Origin: Sediminibacterium soli
GTDB lineage: Bacteria; Bacteroidota; Bacteroidia; Chitinophagales; Chitinophagaceae
Direction of reading: 5' to 3'
Length of the DNA stretch: 64,000 bases
NCBI RefSeq assembly: GCF_009939225.1
Contig: NZ_JAACJR010000008.1
Location: 59,107 to 123,106, forward strand
A model generated the notes under the pieces. It ran no database searches and was not told the DNA's origin. It saw only the letters and a list, made by a program, of their open reading frames with translations. Below, in pieces: positions 48,614 through 57,124 of the stretch (positions are counted from its first letter, which is position 1; each line of letters begins with the position of its first letter). Made by a program: the position numbers and the translations under genes.

Positions 48614-48630
48614 GTACTTACCCTAAAGTA
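48601..48630. promoter_or_regulatory. Double TACTT-N6-AAGTA operator for the HxlR regulator
   Basis: Two perfect dyads, TACTT-TTTTAC-AAGTA (48601-48616) and TACTT-ACCCTA-AAGTA (48615-48630), overlap by two bases and stand 14 bp apart. YodB/HxlR-family regulators are known to bind TACT...AGTA dyads. The right dyad ends 7 nt before the HxlR ATG. Confidence 0.75.
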
Positions 48631-48636
48631 TGTATC

Positions 48637-49011
48637 ATGGCAGCAGTTAAAGCAAGCTCCACCATCCAGGAGAACAAACATTATGCACTGGGTTTATGTC
48701 CGGTTACCTATACCATGGAAAAGATCGGTGGGTACTGGAAGCCGATCATCCTGTACCACCTGTCTTCCGGCAGCAAGCGCTACAGCGAATTAAAGAGGGC
48801 CATACCCGCCATTACCGAGAAAATGCTGATACAGCATCTCAGGCAAATGGAGGCAGACGGGCTGGTGCTGCGTGAATCCAGACCGGTGGTGCCTCCTTAT
48901 GTTACCTACCGTCTCAGCCAGGCCGGGCAGGGTCTGAAACCGGTGATCAGGGCCATGACGGCATGGGCCGGCAAAGAGCGCGCGGGCGAATTCGGGAAAA
49001 AGAAAAAATAA
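48637..49011 (+). CDS. HxlR family transcriptional regulator
   Basis: A 124-residue winged-helix regulator: C-P-V-T-Y-T-M-E-K-I-G-G-Y-W-K-P-I-I-L-Y-H-L (21-42), R-Y-S-E-L-K-R-A-I-P-A-I-T-E-K-M-L-I-Q-H-L-R-Q-M (recognition region) and L-T/S-Q-A-G-Q-G-L-K-P-V. The conserved Cys21 before P-V/P-T is the redox-sensing cysteine known from YodB/HypR-type members, so thiol oxidation or quinone attack may be the signal (inference). It probably represses the divergent NmrA-like gene and itself through the double dyad. Confidence 0.93.
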   Translation: MAAVKASSTIQENKHYALGLCPVTYTMEKIGGYWKPIILYHLSSGSKRYSELKRAIPAITEKMLIQHLRQMEADGLVLRESRPVVPPYVTYRLSQAGQGLKPVIRAMTAWAGKERAGEFGKKKK

Positions 49012-49041
49012 GGGCTGGTGCCTGGATCGTTTGATAACATA

Positions 49042-49068
49042 AAGAACCGCCCGTTGGGGGCGGTTCTT
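49042..49068. terminator. Hairpin terminator between HxlR and SusCD operon
   Basis: 11-bp stem AAGAACCGCCC/GGGCGGTTCTT with a 5-nt loop; T-rich on both exits though without a long T run. Placed between convergent genes. Confidence 0.7.
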
Positions 49069-49103
49069 GTTACCTGTTACAGGTATCCTAAAGATCGTCT
49101 GCT

Positions 49104-49640
49104 TTATTTCACGGAGAAACGGGCAAATTCGTAGAACCCGATCGCCGCCATGCCGGTTACACCCGATCCTGCGCCTGCAGCACCGCCTACCGAAGGAAAC
49201 GCCTCGTATTTTTTTGCACCCACATAGATATCGGGTGAGAAATCATACGTATCATTCAGCGCCAGCGGCGTACCGAACAGCGTTTCTATTTCAGAAGCGC
49301 TGATGGTAAAGCTGGTGGGGAATGCCGTGATATTGGCCTTGTATACTTTTACGTTTGCCGCAGAAGCATTTTTCCTTACCACCACATCCACTTTTGTTGG
49401 CGGCACCGATGTGGGGAATACCATGGCCACTTTGAATTTGCCGGAGAACGCGGCCTGGTTGCTGAACGTGATCGTTCCCACATTATTGGTGTTTGTCGAT
49501 TCAATATTCGTGGTCATAGCAGGCACGTCTTCAATACCGATCCTTTTCGGGATGGAACCGTCATCCTTTGAGCATGCTGTGAACATAGTAACAGCTCCGA
49601 AAGCGATGGCTGCGACTAAGTTTATTTTTATCAATTTCAT
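49104..49640 (-). CDS. SusD-associated lipoprotein of unknown family
   Basis: A 178-residue lipoprotein with lipobox F-T-A-C (Cys23) followed by S-K-D-D-G, a charged start typical of surface-exported Bacteroidota lipoproteins. The rest is strand-rich (N-V-G-T-I-T-F-S-N-Q-A-A-F-S-G-K-F-K-V-A-M-V-F, V-D-V-V-V-R-K-N) and looks like an Ig-like or DUF1735-type fold, ending in F-Y-E-F-A-R-F. It lies 32 nt behind susD and is likely a surface glycan-binding or accessory component of the SusCD complex. Confidence 0.75.
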   Translation of the reverse strand: MKLIKINLVAAIAFGAVTMFTACSKDDGSIPKRIGIEDVPAMTTNIESTNTNNVGTITFSNQAAFSGKFKVAMVFPTSVPPTKVDVVVRKNASAANVKVYKANITAFPTSFTISASEIETLFGTPLALNDTYDFSPDIYVGAKKYEAFPSVGGAAGAGSGVTGMAAIGFYEFARFSVK

Positions 49641-49672
49641 AATCTGTTGGTTTAATTGTAAGGGATCATCGA

Positions 49673-51340
49673 TTAAGGCTGCCAGAACACTTTGTAGTTC
49701 TCAGCCACTTTCTGCGGCAGCGCGTTTGAGTTCAGACCGATTTCGTTGTTGCTGAATGGCAGCGACCAGGGGTATTTCCTGTCGTTCGAAACCGGAACCG
49801 TTTTTCCTTCGGGCGTAAGCACGCTGGTAACGGTGCCTTCCGGCGCCGGTGCAAACAGTACCGGGAATTTGGTTCTCCTGTAATCGGTATAGTTGTCAAC
49901 CGGGTTCTCGATCCTGTTGATCCATTTTTGCGTCATGATATGTTCCAGCTTCTTGGAAGCGCTGGCCGCATCATAGGCCGCCAGCACACCGCTTTTATAG
50001 GTAGCGGTTGCGGGCTGCGTGGCAATGGCCGGAACCACCTGCGGAGAACCGGCAGAACCGGGTTTCACGTAGTTGGTGATCAGGTAATCCACCTGGTTAA
50101 AAGATTCATCCATCGCTTTGCTGAACACATCCCTTGCATTACCGGTTACCACTCCCGCGCTGATCAGCTCGGCCTCCAGGTAAAGACGATCGGCATAGGT
50201 GAGGAACTGGTGCGGAAGTGCGCCTGTTCCTGCATTCAGCGCTCCGATGGAGTTGATGGTTACCGCGGCGCCCGCATCATACCGTCCGCCCGTGGGGTAA
50301 ATACCCAGCAGGGAATAGGTCTGGCTGTTGGAACCATCTCGGCAGGGTCCTTTCGAGCCGAAGATGATGGTGATAAAACCACCATCGCGGTAGTCGGTGC
50401 AGTTCTCCGGAACACCTGTTGCGGATTTCTGGTTGTACACGTAATAAGGGATCCGCGGGTCGGTCAGACCGGTGAGGATATCCGGGTTCCTGCCCTTCAT
50501 GATCTCGTACAACCAGGGACTGAACAGCTGTCCGCCGCGCTGTGTTGCACTGTAATCGCCATAGGCCGGGTGACGGTCGTCTGTGACAGTGATCGGGCCA
50601 TAAGGCATCATAAAGTTATCCGCCTGCGAATTAATCAGCAGATTGGGCGTAGCCAGCAGGGCAGCCACCTGTGTTTTTACATCCTGCACCAGCCTAACCT
50701 GCGTATACAGTTTCAGCTTGATGGTATTGGCGGCTTTTGTCCAGTTGGTCACATTACCCTTGAAAATATAATCGTCGCTACCCGGTTTGGAAGGATTGAT
50801 GGCCGGGTTGTTCAGATCGGCCACACCTTCGTCGAGCATCGCCAGCAGTTTGGGATAGATATCGGAACCCTTGTCGAATTTGGGTTGCGTAATACCTTCT
50901 TCAAACCTGTCGAACTCGGAGAACGGCACATCGCCGTATACATCCACCAGTACACTGAATGTATAGGCTTTCAGGATCTTGGCGATACCCACATACACAA
51001 ATCTTTTTTCCTCGGCGCCGCGCTTGATGATCACGTTCAGGTTGGCAATGGCCCCGTACAGTCCCTCCCATCCCGATGCACCTGCATTGTAGTTATCGGC
51101 GCCAACACGGCCCGTTAACTGGTGGGTGTATACGGATAAGGTATTGCCCAGACCGGTTCCGAGCGCGATGTTGCCGGATATATTGCGTTCAGCCGCGCTC
51201 AGCACCATCGATAACTGCACCGATGAGGGGGTGGGACTGTTGACGTTCTTGTTTACGTCGAGAAACTTTTTACAGCCGGTTCCCGCCATGACCAGCAGGG
51301 AAAGAGCTGCAAAAGAATATAGGAAGTATTTCCTTCTCAT
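49673..51340 (-). CDS. SusD/RagB-like nutrient-binding lipoprotein
   Basis: A 555-residue surface lipoprotein that caps the SusC transporter and binds its ligand. Lipobox A-G-T-G-C (Cys23) followed by K-K-F-L-D-V-N; TPR-like helices around V-G-I-A-K-I-L-K-A-Y-T-F-S-V-L-V-D-V-Y-G-D-V-P-F-S-E, the strongest SusD signature (about 115-145); the C-terminal helix-rich part holds W-I-N-R-I-E-N-P-V-D-N-Y-T-D-Y-R-R-T and P-W-S-L-P-F-S-N-N-E. It belongs to the SusD-like 2 type. 22 nt downstream of susC. No glycosidase gene is in the same operon, so the ligand may be a peptide, vitamin or sugar. Confidence 0.94.
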   Translation of the reverse strand: MRRKYFLYSFAALSLLVMAGTGCKKFLDVNKNVNSPTPSSVQLSMVLSAAERNISGNIALGTGLGNTLSVYTHQLTGRVGADNYNAGASGWEGLYGAIANLNVIIKRGAEEKRFVYVGIAKILKAYTFSVLVDVYGDVPFSEFDRFEEGITQPKFDKGSDIYPKLLAMLDEGVADLNNPAINPSKPGSDDYIFKGNVTNWTKAANTIKLKLYTQVRLVQDVKTQVAALLATPNLLINSQADNFMMPYGPITVTDDRHPAYGDYSATQRGGQLFSPWLYEIMKGRNPDILTGLTDPRIPYYVYNQKSATGVPENCTDYRDGGFITIIFGSKGPCRDGSNSQTYSLLGIYPTGGRYDAGAAVTINSIGALNAGTGALPHQFLTYADRLYLEAELISAGVVTGNARDVFSKAMDESFNQVDYLITNYVKPGSAGSPQVVPAIATQPATATYKSGVLAAYDAASASKKLEHIMTQKWINRIENPVDNYTDYRRTKFPVLFAPAPEGTVTSVLTPEGKTVPVSNDRKYPWSLPFSNNEIGLNSNALPQKVAENYKVFWQP

Positions 51341-51362
51341 AATTGAAGTTTTACTTGTATGA

Positions 51363-54300
51363 TTAGAAAGTTACATTTAAGTTGATACCGTATCTTTTTG
51401 TACTGGGTGCACCGCCGGTTTCAACACCCTGCGTGCCGCTGCCGACAACAGAGTTGATATCCGGGTCGAAATTGGTGTACTTGGGTACATTGGGTGCAAG
51501 GTACCAGAGATTGCGTCCGGTCAGCGAAACGGTTACGGCACTCAGGCCTATTTTCTTCACCAGTGTGACAGGCAGCGTATACGCCAGGGAAACCTCCCTC
51601 AGCCTGTATACGGTACCATCAAACACCGCGTATTCAAATGCACCGTTGGTGGCGAAGCTGGCACCGGTGCCTGCTGTAAAATACAGGTCGTTGGTGGTAA
51701 CTTTTGTCTGGTTGGGTATGGTTTTACCGCCCGACAGCAGGGGTACGTAATGGTTAAGTCCATCAGCCCCCGTAACCGGAGTCGGGCTGCCGTAAATACC
51801 TGTGATCACGCGGTTCTTCTCCCTGTCTTCTGTGTCTTTTGTCACACCCCTTCCCAGCATGCTGCTGATGGTTTCGGAATAGAAATTACCACCCTTGGTC
51901 ATATCCCAGAGAACACTCAGCTGGAATCCTTTGTAAGAGAAGCTGTTGGTGATACCCAGTTTGTAATCGGCATTGGGATTTCCCACCATACCGTTGTTGG
52001 GATCCGCATAAGGCATACCCGACACGGCATTGATCAGCAGCTGTCCGTCGGAAGACCTTGCAGAGTAGGATCCTCTCAGGTAACCATAAGGGTATCCGGC
52101 CTCGATCCAGTTGAAACCGCCCAGCTGCGCGCGGGTAAGTCCTTTTACGAGTTTCTCAACAGTGTTCCTGTTCCTGGTAAATACGGCCCGTACATCCCAC
52201 TGGAAATCGCGGGTGATCACCGGTTTTGCATCCAGCGCCGCTTCCCAGCCTGTATTGCGGATTTCGCCGAGATTGGTGAAGAAAGAGCTGTAACCGGTGG
52301 TGGTTGGCAGACTGATCGCATAGATCAGATCGGTTGATCTTTTATCGTACCAGGTAACTTCCAGTCCCAGTCGCTGTTTGAAGAAACGCATATCGGAACC
52401 GATCTCAAGTTCTGTTGTGAACTCCGGCGTAAGTTCGGGATCGTAGCTGGAACCGCCTCTTGTTGCCAGGGGCTGGCCGAGGAAGCCGGCAGCATTCAGG
52501 TTAAATATGGGTTCGCCGTTATGCGGCGCGGCATCGTTACCCACCCTTGCATAACCTGCACGGAGTTTGCCGTAATCGAGCCAGTTTGATTTCAGTTTGA
52601 ACGCATCAGACCAAACAACCGATCCGGATATACCGGGATAGAAATACCGTGCATTCTTGTACGGCAAGGTAGAAGTAAGGTCCGTTCTGCCTGTCATGTT
52701 CAGGAACGCAAATCCCTTGTAACCGACCGTGGCATCCGCAAAAACACCCACCAGTCTTCTGGTGCTCCTGCTGTCGTCGATGAAGAACTGGCGACGTGTA
52801 TTGGTCAGGTTGAACAGACCGGGAATGACAAAGTCCACGCCATATACCTGCTGTGCGCGACCGGTTCTTTCGTTCACATCCGCACCGAGGTTAAAATCGA
52901 GGCTGATGTTGTTGGCGATCCGGGGGTTGGTATACACGGCTACGATCTTGCCCTGCAGCTCCTGTGTTTTGTTCACCACTTCGGTAAGCGTACCAAGGGT
53001 ATTATCGGCACTGCCCAGTGATGACTTATCAATGATCTGGTCTCTGTAAAGCGAATAACTGTTTACGCCGGCATTGAAATCCAGTTTCAGCCTGTTGCTG
53101 AATTTATAGGAAGCCCTTACGTTGGCAACTGTCCGCTCATCCACAGAGGTGATCACGTTGTGGTAGGCGCCCCATATCGGGTTGGTATACTGCCCGTCGT
53201 TAAAACCGATCTGCTGACCGGCCCTGTTTTCAGTGGGCCATCCGGCAATGTCCCAGTTGCGGGCCATGGTATAGGTACGGCCCCACTGCGAGAGAAAGCT
53301 CTGCGCCTGGCCGATGAAACCACCGATCTGCTTGGTACGTGCATAAGAAACATTGGCGCCGATGGTGAGATTGCCAATGGCTGTCTGACCACCCACGCTG
53401 ACATTGTTCTTGGTATAGCTGGAATTGGTGATGTATCCTTTCTGGTCAACGCGCGAGAGGGTAACATTGAATAAGGAACTTCCTTCGCCACCGTTCAGAC
53501 CGATCGAATGCTCCATCAGGCTGCCGGTATTGAAAAGTTTGGATACGTTATCCGGTACCGCCTTGTATGCCATACGGCCGTTGGGGAACAGTTCAGGATA
53601 AGAATTGTACATGGTAGCCCAGGTAGTGGCCGGTATGGAATCGATGCCGGATGCGGAAGTGCCGATCACCAGACCGGCCGCATCATAGATAACACCTTTG
53701 CCGAACCTGCCACCCCAGGAACCGTTGGAAGACTGTGTGCGGAAGTTGGCGCCCGCACCGTACTGGTTCTGGAAACTGGGAATATCGGAGATCTTTTCAA
53801 TACTGTAACCCGCGCGGTAAGTTACGTTAAGCGACTTGGTGCCTTTTTTCGGCGCGCCTGATTTGGTGGTGATCAGCAGTACACCATTGGCAGCGCGCGA
53901 ACCGTACAATGATGCCGCCGCGGCGCCTTTCAGTACGTTGATCGATTCGATATCGTTCGGATCAAGGTTACCGAGACCGGAACCATAGGTACCGCCACCA
54001 CTGAACGGGTTGCTGGTGTTTACCAGGTTATTGCTGTACGGAATTCCGTCCACCACGATCAGCGGCTCACCGCCGTTGAAAGAGGATACCCCCCTGATCT
54101 GTATACGGGAAGCCGCACCGGGCGCACCCTGACCCGACCTGATATCCACACCCGGTACTTTACCGGCCAGATTATTCAGGATATTGGGTTCGGATTTCTG
54201 CACCAGCGCACCGGGATCCACCTTGGATACGGCATAACCCAGCGCTTTCTCCGAACGTTTGATACCCATGGCCGTAACCACCACTTCGTTCAGGGCGGCA

Positions 54301-54596
54301 TCCGCCATGGTAAGCGTAATGTTCAGCGTGGTGTTGCTGCCCACGGCTACCTCTTTGGGGAGGAAGTTGACGCTGGAAACCACCAGAACATCCCCTTTCG
54401 AGGCGTTGATCCGGTACCTGCCTTCCGCGTCGGCGGCAACACCGGTTGCTCTTTTACCTTTGATGATAACGGAGGCCGAGGGGATAGGCACTCCTTTGTC
54501 GTCGGTAACCCTTCCGGATACCGGCGTGACCTGAGCCTTACCCGCGATGGCAAAACATGCCATTACCAGCAGGAGGCTGGACAGAATTTTTCTCAT
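51363..54596 (-). CDS. SusC/RagA family TonB-linked outer-membrane transporter
   Basis: A 1,077-residue outer-membrane pump that imports the ligand bound by SusD, powered by TonB. Signal peptide (about 1-22); CarboxypepD_reg-like domain (V-S-G-R-V-T-D-D-K-G-V-P-I-P-S-A, 26-110); TonB-linked plug with L-N-N-L-A-G-K-V-P-G-V-D-I-R-S-G, S-F-N-G-G-E-P-L-I-V-V-D-G-I-P and the SusC signature D-I-E-S-I-N-V-L-K-G-A-A-A-A-S-L-Y-G-S-R-A-A-N-G; then the long barrel ending R-Y-G-I-N-L-N-V-T-F. I use the ATG at 54596; the 14 codons before it weaken the signal peptide. First gene of susC-susD-lipoprotein. Confidence 0.95.
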   Translation of the reverse strand: MRKILSSLLLVMACFAIAGKAQVTPVSGRVTDDKGVPIPSASVIIKGKRATGVAADAEGRYRINASKGDVLVVSSVNFLPKEVAVGSNTTLNITLTMADAALNEVVVTAMGIKRSEKALGYAVSKVDPGALVQKSEPNILNNLAGKVPGVDIRSGQGAPGAASRIQIRGVSSFNGGEPLIVVDGIPYSNNLVNTSNPFSGGGTYGSGLGNLDPNDIESINVLKGAAAASLYGSRAANGVLLITTKSGAPKKGTKSLNVTYRAGYSIEKISDIPSFQNQYGAGANFRTQSSNGSWGGRFGKGVIYDAAGLVIGTSASGIDSIPATTWATMYNSYPELFPNGRMAYKAVPDNVSKLFNTGSLMEHSIGLNGGEGSSLFNVTLSRVDQKGYITNSSYTKNNVSVGGQTAIGNLTIGANVSYARTKQIGGFIGQAQSFLSQWGRTYTMARNWDIAGWPTENRAGQQIGFNDGQYTNPIWGAYHNVITSVDERTVANVRASYKFSNRLKLDFNAGVNSYSLYRDQIIDKSSLGSADNTLGTLTEVVNKTQELQGKIVAVYTNPRIANNISLDFNLGADVNERTGRAQQVYGVDFVIPGLFNLTNTRRQFFIDDSRSTRRLVGVFADATVGYKGFAFLNMTGRTDLTSTLPYKNARYFYPGISGSVVWSDAFKLKSNWLDYGKLRAGYARVGNDAAPHNGEPIFNLNAAGFLGQPLATRGGSSYDPELTPEFTTELEIGSDMRFFKQRLGLEVTWYDKRSTDLIYAISLPTTTGYSSFFTNLGEIRNTGWEAALDAKPVITRDFQWDVRAVFTRNRNTVEKLVKGLTRAQLGGFNWIEAGYPYGYLRGSYSARSSDGQLLINAVSGMPYADPNNGMVGNPNADYKLGITNSFSYKGFQLSVLWDMTKGGNFYSETISSMLGRGVTKDTEDREKNRVITGIYGSPTPVTGADGLNHYVPLLSGGKTIPNQTKVTTNDLYFTAGTGASFATNGAFEYAVFDGTVYRLREVSLAYTLPVTLVKKIGLSAVTVSLTGRNLWYLAPNVPKYTNFDPDINSVVGSGTQGVETGGAPSTKRYGINLNVTF

Positions 54597-55033
54597 GTGC
54601 TTTGGTTTTGGAAGTTGAATAAACTTTCTAAGTCCCAATTTATTAATATTTACCCAACCACAATTCGTGTTTTTTTAACACTTAATGTCAAAACAGTACT
54701 TTTTTGATGCCGTTTTTATTCATGTGATAATATTTATATATAAAATATATAGATTATCAGTCCAATTTAGGCCTTCGGAAATCCGGGCCGGTTGTGCAAA
54801 ATTTTACAAGCGGTAAGCGGCCACCCTTCACCGTTCAAACACCTGCAGGGAGCGGTTTTTAGCAAAAAGAGGGGGACCTGGTTCATCGCCGGATATCCTT
54901 TGTTCATGGGCCAGCCCCGGTGCCGGCGATGGCATAAACCACTGGTTTTCACATGGTCACATAGAATATAGTGTCATATCACAAATTGCGCGCGGGGGCG
55001 GCGGTGGTAGGGGTTTGTCGTTAACTTTAGGCT
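54597..55033. other. 437-nt divergent gap with AT-rich palindrome
   Basis: No gene seen. Between 54640 and 54760 the sequence is strongly AT-rich; 54726-54758 is an imperfect palindrome (GATAAT...ATTATC with TATATA core), about 130 bp before the susC start. Nearer the DUF2236 gene the gap is GC-rich. It must hold promoters for both divergent genes, but no exact TAnnTTTG box is found; TAACTTTA at 55021-55029 is a near match. Confidence 0.45.
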
Positions 55034-55804
55034 ATGCAGCCAGCCGAAGAACCCTTTGTGAACCAGGATTCCATCGTACGCCGTATCTGGGGCGATGCTG
55101 ATACGATACTGTTCATCTTTGCCGGATCGGCTGCTGAATTTGCGCTGAACAAGGCGGTCGACTGGCTGTACTTCACCGGCCGGCTGCCAGCCGACCCGCT
55201 GGGAAGGTTGTTCTCAACGGTTGCCTATGCAAAATCGATCGTCTTCTCCCCTGCCGCCGCAGCCAATCAATCCATCGACCGGATCACGGCCATCCATGCG
55301 GGTGTGGAAGCGGCCAGGAATACCAAGATCCCCGACTGGGCCTACCGCGATGTACTGTATATGCTGATCCATTATTCGATCGCGGCTTTTGAACTGCTGG
55401 AACGCAGGCTGACTGCCGCCGAGAAACAGGAAGTATACGATGTGTTTTACCGCGTGGGCACCCGGATGCAGCTTACCGGTTTGCCGGCTGATTATCCCGG
55501 CTGGCTGGCATCGCGCGAATACCATTTGCAGCATGATCTGGCCAGGAGTGTGTATACAAACGATCTGTACCTGCAATACCGCAAACACCTGGGGCGCTTT
55601 CGTTTCCGGCTGCTGCTGGGCGTACAGCGGATGATCCTTCCGCCGCTGGCAAAAAAACTGCTGAACAGGCAGGGTATAGAATGGCTTCGGCCCGTATTGT
55701 TTTTTTACCGCTTCAGCAGGTATGTAAATGCCGACCATATTGTAAAACACCTGTTGCTGCCACCCAAATACAAGGAACAGGTTTTTGCACTTGACCGGCG
55801 TTGA
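55034..55804 (+). CDS. DUF2236 (MpaB-like) family protein
   Basis: A 256-residue helical protein of the DUF2236 family, to which the fungal oxygenase MpaB and the latex-clearing oxygenase belong. Signs: R-R-I-W-G-D-A-D-T-I-L-F-I-F-A-G-S-A-A-E-F-A-L-N (16-39), G-R-L-F-S-T-V-A-Y-A-K, I-T-A-I-H (the His that would bind heme in family members), I-P-D-W-A-Y-R-D-V-L-Y-M-L-I-H-Y-S and H-D-L-A-R-S-V-Y-T-N-D-L. Substrate unknown. Divergent from susC, convergent with the PAS gene. Confidence 0.88.
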   Translation: MQPAEEPFVNQDSIVRRIWGDADTILFIFAGSAAEFALNKAVDWLYFTGRLPADPLGRLFSTVAYAKSIVFSPAAAANQSIDRITAIHAGVEAARNTKIPDWAYRDVLYMLIHYSIAAFELLERRLTAAEKQEVYDVFYRVGTRMQLTGLPADYPGWLASREYHLQHDLARSVYTNDLYLQYRKHLGRFRFRLLLGVQRMILPPLAKKLLNRQGIEWLRPVLFFYRFSRYVNADHIVKHLLLPPKYKEQVFALDRR

Positions 55805-55819
55805 TCCCAGCATCGTTCT

Positions 55820-56992
55820 TTATTCGATCAGCGCCGTTTTGTGCACGATCACTTTTACTTCACGGTCGAGCTCTTCTGCAGACCGCTTTAGGTTATTGAT
55901 CAGATCGGGTGTGCAGTCGGAGGTATTGATCAGTTCCACCAGCCCCAGAATATTGGCCAGCGGCTTCCTGAATCCGTGCGAAGCGGTATAGGCGATGTCC
56001 CGCAGGCGGTTGTTCTGTTCCTTGATGGCGGTGATATCGGTTTGAATGGCGATATAATTGGTGATCTTTCGCCCGGTATACACAGGCGCCACGGTAAGAC
56101 GCAGCCAGAAACTGCTGCCGTCTTTCCGGTAATTCAGTATCTCTCCTGCGAATGCCTTGCCTGAAGTTACTTTCTGCATGATCTTTTCCAGCAGCGCATC
56201 ATCCGTTTCGGGGCCGTGCAGGAATTCCGAAGGCCGCCGGCCGATCACTTCGTCGATCGTGTAGCCCGTAAGTTTGGTAAACGACTGGTTCACCCATTCT
56301 ATGCGCGACTGGTCATCGAGTATCAGCACCGAATTGGTGGCGTTCTCCGCCACAAGCGATAACCTGCGGTTCTCTTCCTCGCGCTTAAACCGTTCGGTGA
56401 TATCCGTTGCGCAGACAAGCCGGCAGGGTTTTCTGAAAAAAGTAACATCGTTGGCCGAAATGTCAACAATGATCACTTCCCCGTTTTTTTTACGGTGATG
56501 CCATACGCCGTGTCCTTTATCGCCCGTCTGGTAATTGTTCATATAATTTTCCAGCAGGGGAATGTCTTCTTCGGGGCGTATGTCTTTTAAGGTAAAGTCC
56601 AGGAACTCCTTCCTGCTGAAACCATATTGCGAGAGCGCCGCTTTGTTCACCGCGCGGAATTGCAGCGTTTCTATCTCATATATCCACATTGGCTGCGGAT
56701 GGTTATCGAACAGCGCCTCGTATTCGGCCCGGGTATTGTTGAGTTTTTTGCGTGACACACGCATCAGGAAAAAGATCATGACCGAAATACCAACGACAAA
56801 ACTTGCATCCCGGATATTATGTATCTGCTGCACACGGGCCGCCTCCTCCGAAACAGGCAGGCCACCAAGCCAGCGGTCTGAAAACAACACCCATACTATG
56901 CCCGGTATAAAATAGAGCAGGGAGAGCAGGAAAGCGGTCTTATTTCGTTTGAAATACGCTTTCATGGAGAATTTTTTATGTACTGAAGCCAT
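55820..56992 (-). CDS. Membrane PAS-PAS protein with HisKA-like end but no ATPase domain
   Basis: A 390-residue sensor protein. Two N-terminal membrane spans (about 18-38 and 62-82); PAS domain 1 (85-205, I-T-E-R-F-K at its end); PAS domain 2 (208-335, T-G-Y-T-I-D-E-V-I-G-R-R-P-S-E-F-L and PAC D-G-S-S-F-W-L-R-L-T); then a DHp-like helix pair with A-S-H-G-F-R-K-P-L-A-N-I-L-G and the stop shortly afterwards (E-L-D-R-E-V-K-V-I-V-H-K-T-A). The HATPase (CA) domain is missing, and the stop is not caused by a visible frameshift. The His would be a possible phosphotransfer site. Start could also be Met10. Confidence 0.82.
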   Translation of the reverse strand: MASVHKKFSMKAYFKRNKTAFLLSLLYFIPGIVWVLFSDRWLGGLPVSEEAARVQQIHNIRDASFVVGISVMIFFLMRVSRKKLNNTRAEYEALFDNHPQPMWIYEIETLQFRAVNKAALSQYGFSRKEFLDFTLKDIRPEEDIPLLENYMNNYQTGDKGHGVWHHRKKNGEVIIVDISANDVTFFRKPCRLVCATDITERFKREEENRRLSLVAENATNSVLILDDQSRIEWVNQSFTKLTGYTIDEVIGRRPSEFLHGPETDDALLEKIMQKVTSGKAFAGEILNYRKDGSSFWLRLTVAPVYTGRKITNYIAIQTDITAIKEQNNRLRDIAYTASHGFRKPLANILGLVELINTSDCTPDLINNLKRSAEELDREVKVIVHKTALIE

Positions 56993-57086
56993 TGCCAGGG
57001 GGGATCTTTCAATTTACAACATTTATCCCGGGCGACCATAAAAACACACAATTTTTATACCAGCATGCGTTTCGAATGCCGGCGCT

Positions 57087-57094
57087 TAGCTTTG
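57087..57094 (+). promoter_or_regulatory. -7 box (TAGCTTTG) of the MFS gene
   Basis: Exact TAnnTTTG, 30 nt before the ATG at 57125, and inside the longer frame from 57065, which it rules out. TTTC, not TTG, at the -33 distance. Confidence 0.5.
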
Positions 57095-57124
57095 CACCTC
57101 GTAAATACCTACCCCCCCATCCCG

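Noticed and set aside
49928-51118. 396-codon open frame on the forward strand
   Set aside because: Lies wholly opposite susD, whose signature residues and lipobox are clear; no domain seen in the antisense product.
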